Shown: positions 39,464-54,030 of the stretch, piece after piece
How the letters are laid out: the number at the start of each line of letters is the position of its first letter
Numbering within the stretch: position 1 is the stretch's first letter
Assembly (NCBI RefSeq): GCF_046630445.1
Contig: NC_092341.1
Span: 5,830,001-5,894,000, forward strand
Length of the DNA stretch: 64,000 nt
Source: Rutidosis leptorrhynchoides
Taxonomy: Eukaryota > Streptophyta > Magnoliopsida > Asterales > Asteraceae
Reading direction: 5' to 3'
Notes under the pieces: model-generated
Databases searched by the model: none
Told to the model about the DNA's origin: nothing
The model's input: the letters and a program-made list of their open reading frames with translations, nothing else
Made by a program: the position numbers and the translations under genes

Positions 39464-42400
39464 TGAAATGTCCCGTTCTTATTGATTAAAAACGTTCCAT
39501 ATTAATTGATTTCGTTGCGAGGTTTTGACCTCTATATGAGACGTTTTTCAAAGACTGCATTCATTTTTAAACAAACCATAACCTTTATTTCATCAATAAA
39601 GGTTTAAAAAGCTTTACGTAGATTATCAAATAATGATAATCTAAAATATCCTGTTTACACACGACCATTACATAATGGTTTACAATACAAATATGTTACA
39701 ACAAAATAAGTTTCTTGAATGCAGTTTTTACACAATATCATACAAGCATGGACTCCAAATCTTGTCCTTATTTAAGTATGCGACAGCGGAAGCTCTTAAT
39801 AATCACCTGAGAATAAACATGCTTAAAACGTCAACAAAAATGTTGGTGAGTTATAGGTTTAACCTATATATATCAAATCGTAACAATAGACCACAAGATT
39901 TCATATTTCAATACACATCCCATACATAGAGATAAAAATCATTCATATGGTGAACACCTGGTAACCGACAATAACAAGATGCATATATAAGAATATCCCC
40001 ATCATTCCGGGACACCCTTCGGATATGATATAAATTTCGAAGTACTAAAGCATCCGGTACTTTGGATGGGGTTTGTTAGGCCCAATAGATCTATCTTTAG
40101 GATTCGCGTCAATTAGGGTGTCTGTTCCCTAATTCTTAGATTACCAGACTTAATAAAAAGGGGCATATTCGATTTCGATAATTCAACCATAGAATGTAGT
40201 TTCACGTACTTGTGTCTATTTTGTAAATCATTTATAAAACCTGCATGTATTCTCATCCCAAAAATATTAGATTTTAAAAGTGGGACTATAACTCACTTTC
40301 ACAGATTTTTACTTCGTCGGGAAGTAAGACTTGGCCACTGGTTGATTCACGAACCTATAACAATATATACATATATATCAAAGTATGTTCAAAATATATT
40401 TACAACACTTTTAATAAATTTTGATGTTTTAAGTTTATTAAGTCAGCTGTCCTCGTTAGTAACCTACAACTAGTTGTCCACAGTTAGATGTACAGAAATA
40501 AATCGATAAATATTATCTTGAATCAATCCACGACCCAGTGTATACGTATCTCAGTATTGATCACAACTCAAACTATATATATTTTGGAATCAACCTCAAC
40601 CCTGTATAGCTAACTCCAACATTCACATATAGAGTGTCTATGGTTGTTCCGAAATATATATAGATGTGTCGACATGATAGGTCGAAACATTGTATACGTG
40701 TCTATGGTATCTCAAGATTACATAATATATAATACAAGTTGATTAAGTTATGGTTGGAATAGATTTGTTACCAATTTTCACGTAGCTAAAATGAGAAAAA
40801 TTATCCAATCTTGTTTTACCCATAACTTCTTCATTTTAAATCCGTTTTGAGTGAATCAAATTGCTATGGTTTCATATTGAACTCTATTTTATGAATCTAA
40901 ACAAAAAAAGTATAGGTTTCTAGTCGGAAAAATAAGTTACAAGTCGTTTTTGTAAAGGTAGTCATTTCAGTCGAAAGAACGACGTCTAGATGACCATTTT
41001 AGAAAACATACTTCCACTTTGAGTTTAACCATAATTTTTGGATATAGTTTCATGTTCATAATAAAAATCATTTTCTCAGAATAACAACTTTTAAATCAAA
41101 GTTTATCATAGTTTTTAATTAACTAACCCAAAACAGCCCGCGGTGTTACTACGACGGCGTAAATCCGGTTTTACGGTGTTTTTCGTGTTTCCAGGTTTTA
41201 AATCATTAAGTTAGCATATCATATAGATATAGAACATGTGTTTAGTTGATTTTAAAAGTCAAGTTAGAAGGATTAACTTTTGTTTGCGAACAAGTTTAGA
41301 ATTAACTAAACTATGTTCTAGTGATTACAAGTTTAAACCTTCGAATAAGATAGCTTTATATGTATGAATTGAATGATGTTATGAACATCATTACTACCTT
41401 AAGTTCCTTGGATGAACCTACTGGAAAAGAGAAAAATGGATCTAGCTTCAATGGATCCTTGGATGGCTCAAAGTTCTTGAAGCAAAATCATGACACGAAA
41501 ACAAGTTCAAGTAAGATCATCACTTGAAATAAGATTGTTATAGTTATAGAAATTGAACCAAAGTTTGAATATGATTATTACCTTGTATTAGAATGATAAC
41601 CTACTGTAAGAAACAAAGATTTCTTGAGGTTGGATGATCACCTTACAAGATTGGAAGTGAGCTAGCAAACTTGAAAGTATTCTTGATTTTATGAAACTAG
41701 AACTTTTGGAATTTATGAAGAACACTTAGAACTTGAAGATAGAACTTGAGAGAGTTCAATTAGATGAAGAAAATTGAAGAATGAAAGTGTTTGTAGGTGT
41801 TTTTGGTCGTTGGTGTATGGATTAGATATAAAGGATATGAAATTTTGTTTTCATGTAAATAAGTCATGAATGATTACTCATATTTTTGTAATCTTATGAG
41901 ATATTTCATGCTAGTTGCCAAATGATGGTTCTCACATGTGTTAGGTGACTCACATGGGCTGCTAAGAGCTGATCATTGGAGTGTATATACCAATAGTACA
42001 TACATCTAAAAGCTGTGTATTGTACGAGTACGAATACGGGTGCATACGAGTAGAATTGTTGATGAAACTGAACGAGAATGTAATTGTAAGCATTTTTGTT
42101 AAGTAGAAGTATTTTGATAAGTGTATTGAAGTCTTTCAAAAGTGTATAAATACATATTAAAACACTACATGTATATACATTTTAACTGAGTCGTTAAGTC
42201 ATCGTTAGTCGTTACATGTAAGTGTTGTTTTGAAACCTTTAGGTTAACGATCTTGTTAAATGTTGTTAACCCAATGTTTATAATAACAAAAGAGATTTTA
42301 AATTATTATATTATCATGATATTATGATGTACGAATATCTCTTAATATGATATATATACATTAAATGTCGTTACAACGATAAACGTTACATATATGTCTC

Positions 42401-42715
42401 GTTTCAAAATCATTAAGTTAGTAGTCTTGTTTTTACATTTGTAGTTCATTGTTAATATAATTAATGATATGTTTACTTATCATAATATCATGTTAACTAT
42501 ATATATAACCATATATATGTCATCATATAGTTTTTTTACAAGTTTTAACGTTCGTGAATCACCGGTCAACTTGGGTGGTCAATTGTCTATATGAAACCTA
42601 TTTCAATTAATCAAGTCTTAACAAGTTTGATTGCTTAACATGTTGGAAACATTTAATCATGTAAACATCAATCTCAATTAATATATATAAACATGGAAAA
42701 GTTCGGGTCACTACA
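39464..42715 (-). repeat. 5' LTR of element 2, shared with a partial neighbour copy
   Basis: 3252 bases, nearly identical to 29625-32876. On its right it continues directly into the 3' end of another element interior, so it serves two copies. Confidence 0.93.
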
Positions 42716-43880
42716 GTACCTACCCGTTAAATAAATTTCGTCCCGAAATTTTAAGCTGTTGAAGGTGTTGACGAATCTTCTGGAAATAGATGCGGGTATT
42801 TCTTCTTCATCTGATCTTCACGCTCCCAGGTGAACTCGGGTCCTCTACGAGCATTCCATCGAACCTTAACAATTGGTATCTTGTTTTGCTTAAGTCTTTT
42901 AACCTCACGATCCATTATTTCGACGGGTTCTTCGATGAATTGGAGTTTTTCGTTGATTTGGATTTCATCTAACGGAATAGTGAGATCTTCTTTAGCAAAA
43001 CATTTCTTCAAATTCGAGACGTGGAAAGTGTTATGTACAGCCGCGAGTTGTTGAGGTAACTCAAGTCGGTAAGCTACTGGTCCGACACGGTCAATAATCT
43101 TGAATGGTCCAATATACCTTGGATTTAATTTCCCTCGTTTACCAAATCGAACAACGCCTTTCCAAGGTGAAACTTTAAGCATGACCATCTCTCCAATTTC
43201 AAATTCTATATCTTTTCTTTTAATGTCAGCGTAGCTCTTTTGTCGACTTTGGGCGGTTTTCAACCGTTGTTGAATTTGGATGATCTTCTCGGTAGTTTCT
43301 TGTATAATCTCCGGACCCGTAATCTGTCTATCCCCCACCTCACTCCAACAAATCGGAGACCTGCACTTTCTACCATAAAGTGCTTCAAAAGGCGCCATCT
43401 CAATGCTTGAATGGTAGCTGTTGTTGTAGGAAAATTCTGCTAACGGTAGATGTCGATCCCAACTGTTTCCGAAATCAATAACACATGCTCGTAGCATGTC
43501 TTCAAGCGTTTGTATCGTCCTTTCGCTCTGCCCATCAGTTTGTGGATGATAGGCAGTACTCATGTCTAGACGAGTTCCTAATGCTTGCTGTAATGTCTGC
43601 CAGAATCTTGAAATAAATCTGCCATCCCTATCAGAGATAATAGAGATTGGTATTCCATGTCTGGAGACGACTTCCTTCAAATACAGTCGTGCTAACTTCT
43701 CCATCTTGTCATCTTCTCTTATTGGTAGGAAGTGTGCTGATTTGGTGAGACGATCAACTATTACCCAAATAGTATCAAAACCACTTGCAGTCCTTGGCAA
43801 TTTAGTGATGAAATCCATGGTAATGTTTTCCCATTTCCATTCCGGGATTTCGGGTTGTTGAAGTAGACCTGATGGTTTCT
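42716..43880 (-). mobile_element. Partial second copy of element 2 (3' end of interior)
   Basis: Matches 32877-34041 at the same 9839-base offset. It contains the purine tract and the C-terminal part of the integrase and chromodomain-like region, and stops abruptly at 43880. It is broken. Together with the LTR to its left it forms an interior-LTR-interior-LTR arrangement, as produced by recombination between LTRs of tandem or sister copies. Confidence 0.92.
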
Positions 43881-44038
43881 GAAGCCAGGCCAGTAGGCTA
43901 CCGGAGATATGCTGGTGGCCAGCGAGGAAACAAGCAGAAAAGACAAAATGGCGATCGGAAAATGGGCCAAGAAGATGGAAGCGGCTGCAAAAAGAAAAAA
44001 GAAAAAAACTTTAGGGTTACTTTAGTCGCAAAAGATGC
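43881..44038 (-). other. Flank of the truncated copy, possibly the far part of the split non-LTR repeat
   Basis: Its GC content and style resemble the repeat at 28771-29624. If so, the chromovirus pair inserted into that repeat. The link is an inference. Confidence 0.3.

Positions 44039-44039
<1 letters not shown>

Positions 44040-44085
<46 letters not shown>
44040..44085. repeat. (CAT)n microsatellite
   Basis: About fifteen CAT/ATC trinucleotides in a row. Confidence 0.95.
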
Positions 44086-44554
44086 CTCATCATTTTTATG
44101 ATAATAGAATGATTTAATTAATTTAGTGCATTTGATTATTGGACTCATGACATATAACAAAAAAAAAGTCCCAATTTACCTGGTTGTTGTCTTAAGTGGA
44201 TTTGTAATGTTTGTCCATAAACTTTGATGTAGTTTATAGTTTTAGTCCCTGGGTAAAGTTTTGATGGGTCGGGTTGGGAGGGCAGTTTGGTTTCTACAAT
44301 GAAAGTGATGTTTTGGAGCCAATCACATTTGAACACAAAATACACCATTTAGAATATAGGACGGTAAACTTTGAGGTAGTTTACACTTTTAGTGAAATTG
44401 ACACCTAGTTTATAGTGAAAGTGAGGCTGTGACACCTAGTTTGCGTCGAGCAGGATGGTAAATTCGTTTACAATTATTGGGGGGTTTTATGGGAGACTAA
44501 CGCATGGGAACGATTGGGTTGTAATGTTAGCCCATAAACTTTGAGGTCGTTTAC
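44086..44554. repeat. Spacer with three copies of an AAACTTTGA-type word
   Basis: Near-identical direct repeats CATAAACTTTGATGTAGTTT (about 44216), GTAAACTTTGAGGTAGTTT (about 44364) and CATAAACTTTGAGGTCGTTT (about 44533) recall MULE terminal sequences, but no inverted partner was found. No gene was seen. Confidence 0.45.
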
Positions 44555-47500
44555 TGTGACGCCCCGTACAAAACCATCGTGTACGGTTCATCAACAACAA
44601 GATCATTACAAGGTCAAGCACTATATGCTGTTTGAAAACCAGTTTTGCATTCATAAAAAGATAGCGTTTTACAAAAGATAACGTGAAAAAAAGGTCGTTA
44701 CAAAGTCATTATTTGAAAATAACATAAGTTACGAATACAAAAGAAAAGTTTCATGATTGAGACATCTCTAAGTAATGCAGCGGAAATCTAACACAGCTGG
44801 TCCATAACAGCAAGTCTATAACACCAAGACAGCAATTCTAACAGCGGAAGCAACATCGTCTAAGCACTTGAGAAATACACGCTTAAAAGTCAACACGAAT
44901 GTTGGTGAGCTATAGTTTATTTGTGATCAGTAATGTAATGTAGAATACGAGATTTCAGTGCTTCAACCAGCAGTTTAAATCAGTATGAAAAGTATATGCT
45001 TAACCGTGGGCACCCGGTAACTAGACTTAACGTATGTATATCACCCCCTAAAAGTGCACTTGGCGAGTACGTTTGTCCTCGAAGTATTAAACACCCGTTG
45101 AATGCTAGCGCGACTAGCCCGAGTGGGGTTGCGAAACCCTATGAATCCATATCTAAGATTCGCGTTCACGGTTAGGAAACCATTGATTAAACGTTACCGA
45201 GCTAAGGGGAATCTTTGTGCCGTTTGTAACCCACACATATATAAAGTTTAAGTACTCGTGCCTAGTATGTAAAACGTAAAAAGCGCATGTATTCTCAGTC
45301 CCAAAAATAGTAAAAAGTAGTAAAGGGTTGCTATAACTCACAGTGAATAAGCAGTAAAAGTCGATATGAAACGTATGCAGGTAGTAAGTCGGTCCGGAAG
45401 GTCGTCAACCTAAGTCAAAGGTCACTAGGTCAGTATGTTGTACCCAAAAGTTTAAAAGTGAATAAATATCATCATTCATCAAAGCTAAGGTAAGTTTAAC
45501 AAGAATAGAGATCAAAACAAAAGACTGACTTTGGATAGCTGTTACGACCTCTATATAAATTGATAAGACGCGTAGTCAGTGGCCAAGACTCCGTATGTGA
45601 GTCCTTTAACCGCTATCCAATTTTCAGAACCTAACTCGTCTTCGTTTGACCGTGGCGACGGTTTAAGTGCGAGTAGGTCAGAAATTTCAGCACAACGTTA
45701 CAAAGGCGTAGTGACTTTCGGAAGGCTATAAATCCTAAACCGTATATCGGATAGGTGAGGCCTAAACAAAAAGTCATCTACTCAAAATGAAATATCTGAA
45801 AATCAATTTTCCAGAAGTCCAGGAGTCTGATCAGACCCCCAAAAACAGCAAACAAGTGCTCCGGTTGGTTCCTTGGTGCTTGATGCTCATCACGGTTCTC
45901 ATCCTTGATGCGTGTAAGCTTCAAGTGTACAACTCTTTGATGTGTTAGCATCACATTTGATCAAGTTTCAACCATCAACACACAACTAAGAGTAAAAGCT
46001 ATCATTCTACAAGTTTTGAACATCAAAGTTGCCTCTTTATTGCATAAACCCAACAAAGCTTCAACCTTTGTCCTTTTTACACAAGTTCATGCATCCTTAT
46101 CATCACAACAATCACAAAAAGGTTCCAAGTAAGTGAGATCTACAATAATAACTTAGATCTCAAGTATTAAGAAAACCCTAAGCTAGAAAGCTTGGATCTT
46201 TACAAGATTAATGAGACCATAAGTTAGAAAGCTAAGATCTAATGAAAGTAATGAGACCATAAGCTAAAAAGCTAAGATCTTTAACAAAATAATGAAACCC
46301 TAAGCTAGAAAGCTTGGATCTTTAATGTTCTTGAAGATCCTTAAAGCAAAAGACTAGATCTTCAAGTTACATGAAGATCATAAACACAAGTTTTGATCTT
46401 TAAAACAAAATAAAGAAATTATAAGCTAGAAAACCTAGATCTAACAAGTAAATGAAGATTCAAAGCTAGAAAGCTTGAATCTTTCATGTTCTTGAAGGAT
46501 TCAAACCCAAGTTTGAATCTACAAGATATAACAAGATCAAAAGCTAAAAGCTAGATCCATTAAATGATGATGATGATGTCGTGGATGAGAAGAGGAGAAG
46601 AAGAGAAAGAAAAATTTAAAACTTATACTTTTTAGAGTGAGAAAGACTAGAGAGAGAATTAGAGAGTAAGTGTGTGTAAATTGTGAGTGAGATCAAGTGT
46701 AAAATGGAATGAAATGGCTTGGTATTTATAAGGGCAGGGGAGGCCTCATGGCCGTAGCTTGTGGGGGATAAGGGAGGGGACAATTTTTGCTTTTTGGTTA
46801 ATGGTTGTCTAAAGTTGGTGCTTATGTTGGGATCTCATGCAACAATTGTGATTATGGTTAACAAAAATGCTAGTATGTTCCCTCTAATTAATGGGCATTT
46901 TTCTTACATTTATATTTGTCATAAACTTATTAAAATTGGGCTAATTAAATAGTCCATTAGCTAGAGTAGGGTGGGCTTGAGTCCAACATGGTAGAAAGTC
47001 CAACAAGACTAACTAGTAAGCACAAGTAAATTACTAAGCGTAATTAAGCATCCAAAAACCCAAGTAATTGTTATTAGGAAATAAAAATTAGTATTACGTA
47101 GTCATAATATTCCATTTATGACCAAAGTTAAACGTGTACCCAGTACATAGCTCATTTCAAACGTCAAGTGACACCAACGGTCGTAAAAGCATTCGGGGAT
47201 CAAGTTAAGTGATTAAACACTTAATATCACGTTGTAAGATATTAACCAAAGTAATTATCATGAAATAAGATCCCAGAGCATAAACTCGCTCAGTACGCAC
47301 AAATACGCAGTTTCATGAAAGCACAAAGCACAAAAGCAAGTCGAAAAAGCCGGGTCGTTACATTACCCACCTGTTAAAGAAAATTTTGTCCCTAAATTTT
47401 GAGGAGTGACCAACAATGGTACCGTATTTGACTAAGAAGGAGCGTATCAAAGTTTCGTAAGACTCGTGGGCTCAGAAGTGAGTTATTTACGTTGAAAGGT

Positions 47501-50500
47501 ACTTGGGCGTATAAAAGTAAGAATAGGTATATGCCATTAATTAAGTCTCTTGTCCTAAGAGATCAAGAAATTTATTTCGTTTCTTACTAACATGAACATG
47601 TCATCCAAAATATATACCCACAAAAGGAAAGATGATGTTTTTAGCCCTACAGGCATCTTCAGTAAGCTGGATGCATGAAATACATCATGAATGTTACTAA
47701 GCTCATCTAAAATATTGAGCGCTTATGTCGCAATGCAAAGCTGACAGGTAGAATGGAAAACATGGTGATCTCAACCATGCGATTTGATATCTGGATAGTG
47801 TTAGCCACGGATTTTACTAACCCCTTGATTTCGGGAGGAGACCATAGGCATAAAGAACCCGATATTTAAGAAACGTTTTATTTAAATAAATGAATTGAAA
47901 TTTTTATTTGAAAGTGACTAATCAGATTTACATGCAATGTAAGCCATAACTATTTATAGCGTCTTCAGGACGGTCTGAACAAACAATGAATGATATCACC
48001 CAGTTTTCCATGATGCATGTGATCTTATCCTTGAATGAAATCACAGTTCCATAATGTAACTTTATCCTTTCAGTTACATGTTGAAGTTAGGGTTAACATT
48101 AACTAGAGCAACATATAGTTGCAACCAACGAAGGAAGGAATGTGTAGAGTAACCACATCAGTGTTATAGACGTCTTAGGCAGTCCCCTTCCAAGAGGATA
48201 ACAAGTTTCATAGATTCTCAAAGTATCTTATATTACATTTTTGAAAGAAAATCGCACGAAAGGTGTGATATTTGAACGAGAGTGAACTCTTTGAGCGGTT
48301 CGTTCTGAATTTATCCTTATACTTAAGGGGATGCACAGATGAGAAGATACATGAACTCTTGATCATAAAGAATGGTTTACTCCGAGTGAAAATAATCCCA
48401 AAAGTGTTGTACCTCAATATACTGATTCATAGAGATGATGTTTACGAGGGTGTTGCGATTAGTCGTGAAACATTGAGAGTAGAAACCCGCCTAGTGCCTT
48501 TCCTATGATAGGGTGACCACTGAGTGTACCCCAGAAAACTGATTTACCGGCCCGCGTTTTTGCCATGTCTAACCTTAAAAGGAACATTTTATGAGCGCAA
48601 AGACTTCTTAACAAATTTTGTAAAATTGCCATCTAAAGTGGCTCAAGAGTTTTTAACAAAGATCTTAATAGTAAACTTTGTCCCTAACGGAGGGCGAGAA
48701 AAAGTGTGATCCATACATGGTGTAGTCTAAAACGAAAACCTTTAATAAAATCAACCAAGGGAGTTTTGAAACAAAACCTGTAAACGTTTGATGTGATAAC
48801 ATAAACGAAATGAAGTTCCTGGTAATTTAGAAGTATGTACAACGTGTATCATTTTGCACAAAACTATTTGACTTAAGTTAAACAGCTCACTAAAGGAGCG
48901 ATCTTTAAATAATTTGAAGGTATAACTTAGTATGTACCAACCAAAATAAGTAAAGGTAAATTTATTAACTTAAATATATACATACATATATGATTTTATA
49001 AATCGCATAAGTGACAGGAAAATTTTATTATTTTCATTTGTCCATAAATCTCGTGAGGACCGCACAAATAAACAACGTGCAAAATTTTTGATAAACATAG
49101 TTTTTCGTATTTCAAAGGTTACGAGTTGAAAAAGATTTAGTGAAAAATCTTTGAATCATCGGGTGACATGTCACTAGGTAATGAAAACTTAATGAATTAA
49201 ATGTAGTTTTGATAATTTTTACGACATAAGTCTTTGGGCCACAAATGTTCACGTATGAAGCCGTTGCTAAAAAATGAGGTATGAAGGACGGAGCATGAGG
49301 ACGAGAAGTTAATCGCTTCTTGACTTTGAAAAATGCCAAACATGTTATGACTAATATTAAAGTCGGAATACTGATGGTGTTAGTATCACTAAATGAGAAT
49401 CCCTTGGAATAAGTCAGGACTTAGAGTTAGGTAAGAAAGAGCATCGTTTCGACCGGTGTGACAAATAAGATCCCTGGGGTAACTCAGAAATTTTGAATTG
49501 TTTAAGTGTTAGTAGATGCCCAAAGGCTCTGCATGGCGTGGTAGCAAGTGCCTTCATCACATACACACACATGAATCTCTCAATTTCGACGGTTGTAAGT
49601 CTTCATGATGACTTGGATACGAATAACGCGAAAATTTTATGTAACAAGCAACGAAAATTTTATAGAAATCGTTTAAGGTGATAATGTAAGAAAATAAACG
49701 AAGTTCTTAGCAAACTAGGGTTATGTACAACACGTACCATTCAAGGTAAAATATCTTTTGAATAAAAGATTTGATTTGTGAAAGTGAAGGTAAAATTTCA
49801 TATGTATTAGTAAAAAAGAAGTAATTATTTACTTTATTTTATATAACGTATACGATTTCAAAAATTTGAACGAATGACAAATAAAATAAATTTATTTTTA
49901 TTAAGCTTTGAGAGGATCGCACAGTAAAATAGTGTAAGTAAAATTTGGCAAACAAAATTTTCATATTTCGGAGGTTACAAGTTGAAAAAAGATTGATGAG
50001 AATCGAGTAAAAGACTTTTGAAACTTTCGGGTGATATTTGAGAAAAAATGTTACGAGGTAATGAAAAATGTTGAATTTAAATGTGGTTGATGACTATTAG
50101 TAGGGCATAAGTCCTTTGACCAAAGATGCTTAAGTGTGAAGTTGTTGCTTATAAGTGAGATACGAATGGGAGAGTATGAGGATGAGAATTAACCACCCAT
50201 CGATTTTGGAAAATTTCGAACTGGTATGACTAATATCGAAGTAGGAAGGATGATTGTGTAATTATCATCGAATAAGAAATCTCTCGGGATAAGATAGGAT
50301 TCAGTGTCGCGTAAGAATGAGTATCAAATCAGATTCTTGGGTAGTCCTTAATATAGAATTTGAATTGCTGAAGTGACGGGATACAATTTCCTTTATGTAT
50401 CATCGTGTAAGTTTGTCCATTGTATCGGTTTCTTTCATGGCTAGAAAGTGAGCAGATTTGGTGAGGCGGTCAACGATTACCCAGATAGTGTCATAACCGC

Positions 50501-52108
50501 CTACCATTTTCGGTAGCTTCGTGATGAAATCCATTGTTATTCCTTCCCATTTCCATTGTGGGATTTCGGGTTGTTGAAGTAACCCAAATGGCTTTTGGCT
50601 CACCATCCTCGCGAGGTATACGAATAATCTTCTTACTATAAATAACTTTTGTTTTCATCCTTGAAAGCCAGTCCGTTCCAACTATTTCATGAAAGCTTCC
50701 TAAAGTCCATTCCAACTTTTACATCAAGCTTCCTAACTTGATGAGTATTAGGATAATTTTAAGGTTCATTCCAACCAAATCTTATTATACCACCGTGAAA
50801 AATTCTATCAATCTTCTCAGATAACATCTGCTTGTGCGTAGGTAACTAATCCTTTCCAACTACTACTTTAAAACTTCCAAATTTTGTTGGCATGAGATCA
50901 TCTCCAATGACCCACCTGTTAATTTTAAAGTACTACCTTAAATTATTCATCTATCTCTGCCAGCTTACCATTAGCTTGTCCTATAGAATACTTAACTCTC
51001 ATGGTTGTTAATGGCTTATCAGTCATAACACTAATGTTCTTAGATATAAGGTTTCTATCGCTCTAGTTTTAAACAACTCCGAGAAAATAAAACGTTGTGA
51101 CGAAACGTACCCTAACTAAAATCAGGATCCATGCGAGTCTCTATAGCTGAGATAACGATTGCTCTATCGCAAGTAAGTCCAAAAATTTTCCTATTTGAGA
51201 GCTTTTTCCTTAAGTGTCCAGGGTGTCTATATCTATAACAAATTTTCGAGTTATCAATTCTGCAATCAAGGCCCTTCTTGTAGTATCTGGGCTACGTGGT
51301 TATTCCTTCCCTACCTCTAACAGACCATAATGCGTATACTCAAGTGATCCCTACCAAAGTTTTCCCTGGATCACCTCATATTCCTTATGTAGTAACGTTG
51401 GAACTTCTGCATGATTTACTTCAATATAATCACGCTGGCCTGGCGTCATTATATTGTACTAAATCGTACGTTCATTCCAATATCATTCCATATGGTCAAT
51501 GTGACATGATCATTTCAAGTTCTACTCAATTTCATCTAACAGTGCTTTATCTATGCTATCTCAAAACAAATTCTACATAATTAATCTCACAGTTTCTCGG
51601 TGTGGGTGCATAGGTTCCGTAGGTCATGCATCAATGCCTAAATGTCCCGAAATTTCTTCAAAATTTTCGGGTTCAGGTAATGTCGTTAGGTTCCTTTCTA
51701 GAAATTCAATCTGGGTCTCGCGTCGAGTTGTACGTGTAGCAAGTAGTAATACGATATGTCTTGAGGCGACTCCCAAGTCCTTGGGTATGGCTGTGCATCA
51801 GTGGAAGACACTATAACCTTGTGAAAGGAGATGTCCTCCCGACTTCTCCAATGCCTAAGAGTGTTAGGGACCTAAGTCCAGAAGTGTCGTTGATTCATCG
51901 AGTAGTGGTGAGGAATGAAAGAGATAAGTGACGGTCATGAAAGCGTACGGGATACGGGTCACCTTGCGAGAAGTGAACAATATTCTAATGTTCATACATT
52001 GTACGTGGCTGATTAGAGTGAGCTCGAGGTGCGGTTACTCTGACAAGTTCTCACATATCTCCTCCTTCAAGGATCAACTTTAGTGGGCGCGTAATCCGAG
52101 GAGTACTA
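44555..52108 (-). mobile_element. Old, broken Ty3/Gypsy element (element 4)
   Basis: One LTR (44555-47362, TGTGACGCCCCG to CGTTACA as read on the plus strand) is followed by a purine-type tract in the expected place and about 4.7 kb of decayed interior. A recognisable integrase piece remains near 50.4-50.6 kb and weak protease-like and gag-side traces lie to its right. It is broken in many places. No second LTR is visible before element 3 begins at 52109, which probably interrupts or truncates it. It is clearly older than elements 1 and 2. Confidence 0.75.
48795..50330. repeat. Diverged tandem duplication inside element 4
   Basis: About 48795-49445 and 49686-50330 share the same order of words (ATGTACAACRYGTAYCATT, GGTTACRAGTTGAAAAA, GTATGAAG/GTGTGAAG, TATGACTAATAT, GAATAAG) at moderate identity, giving a period of about 890 bases. 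Confidence 0.7.
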
Positions 52109-53798
52109 TGAAGGGACCCGTCCTAATCCATCCGGACAAAGTCCATATCGATTACAAACGATTCACAATAGTTGGTTACATCGCGAGGTACTTGACCTCT
52201 ATATGATACATTTTACAAACATTTGATTTATTTTTAAAAGACAAACTTTCTTTACATCGAAAGTTGCCGGCATGCGTACCATTTCATAACATATTCAACT
52301 ATAATTGACTTAATAATAATCTTGATGAACTCAACGAATCGAATGCAACGTCTTTTGAAATATGTCATGCATGACTCCAAGTAATATCCTTAAAATGAGC
52401 AAATGCACAGCGGAAGATATTTTTCATACCTGAGAATAAACATGCTTTAAAGTGTCAACCAAAAGGTTGGTGAGTTCATTAGTTTATCATAATTAATCAT
52501 TTCCATCATTTAATAGACCACAAGATTTTCATTTTCAGTTCTCATAAATATACGTCCCATGCATAGAGACAAAAATATCATTCATATGGATTGAACACCT
52601 GGTAACCGTCATTAACAAGATGCATATAAGAATATCCCCTATCATTCCGGGAAATCCTTCAGACATGATATAAACAACATCGAAGTACTAAAGCATCCTG
52701 TACTTTGGATGGGGTTCGTCGGGCCCATAGATCTATCTTTAGGATTCGCGTCAATTAGTAGATCGGTTTACTAATTCTTAGGTTACCAAGCAAAAGGGGC
52801 ATATTCGGCTTCGATCATTCAACCATATAACGTAGTTTCGATTACTTGTGTCTATTTCGAAAAACATTTATAAAAATTGCGCATGTATTCTCAGCCCAAA
52901 AATATAAAGGGTAAAAAGGCAAATGAAACTCACGCATATAAATATTGTAAAACAGTTATTAAAACAGTGCATGTATTCTCAGCCCAAAAATGTAATGAGT
53001 AAAAGGAAGCAAATGAAACTCACCTAATGTATTTTGTAGTAAAAATACATAAGACGACATCTAACAATGCTGGATTGGCCTCGGATTCATGAACCTATAT
53101 CATTTGAATATTTATTAATTATCTCATGTTTATATTAAAAATATATTTAGGTTTCATATATTCGTTTTATATATGTAAAAAAAAAAATACTTTGTTATGT
53201 TGTATGTGTTTAATATATTTATGCATATATATATTTCATTTGTTTATAAAAACCATAGTTCTAATTGTACTAAGTTAATATTAGTAAAGATAAAAATAAT
53301 GGTAATAACTTTAATAATATACTTATGTTAATAATAATAGTTCTACTATATATATAAAATGATAATAATACTAATATTTATGAAAGTACTAATAAATAGT
53401 ATCATTTTTATAATAATATTACAAATGTTAATCGTAATCATAATATTTATAAGAATACTAAAATCATACAATTAATAATATTATTATTACTTATAACAAT
53501 GCAAATGATAATATTAATAATATTATTACTTAATAATAATACTAGTGATAATGTTAATAGTAGTCATAATTTTAATTTATATTTGTGTTAGTAATAATAA
53601 ATGATAACTTTTATTAGTAAAAAAGATAATAATAATAATAACTAATATTAATAATAATGATAATACTTATAATAATAATAATGTTAATACTAATAATTTC
53701 TAAATAATAATGCTAATAATAATAATAATAATAATAATAACAATAGTACTAGAATTAATAACAATAATTAATAATATATAACAATAACAATAACAATC

Positions 53799-53912
<114 letters not shown>

Positions 53913-54030
53913 TTGATTACTACCTCAAAGGCTCAAAAAGGTAAACAAATCGTCCAAGCCAGGACTCGAACCCGAGACCTCTCGATTACACAAACACCAC
54001 TAAACCATTCCACCAATTTCTGTTTTTCTG
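53913..54030 (-). mobile_element. tRNA-derived SINE embedded in the element 3 LTR
   Basis: On the minus strand an A-box-like TGGTTTAGTGG (54008-53998) and a perfect B box GGTTCGAGTCC (53972-53962) are spaced as in tRNA genes. The TTA-repeat run follows as a tail. The same insert is in the other LTR (62268-62385), so it was present before the element moved. Confidence 0.7.

Larger units (their letters stand above)
29625..42715 (-). mobile_element. Tekay-like Ty3/Gypsy chromovirus, whole-looking, very young (element 2)
   Basis: Two 3252-base LTRs (29625-32876 and 39464-42715) at a fixed offset of 9839 bases differ at only about two seen sites, so insertion is very recent (under usual rates, tens of thousands of years at most). 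The element reads right to left: 5' LTR 39464-42715, primer site near 39440-39461, an acidic ORF, an F-box ORF, a single gag-pol frame, a purine tract near 32877-32905 and 3' LTR 29625-32876. Ends are TG...CA. The main frame looks whole. The right LTR is also the LTR of an adjoining partial copy, so no clean target duplication is expected. Confidence 0.93.

Noticed and set aside
53957-54017. tRNA gene in the LTR of element 3
   Set aside because: A and B boxes are good, but the acceptor arm does not pair, and the copy is repeated in the other LTR with a SINE-like tail.
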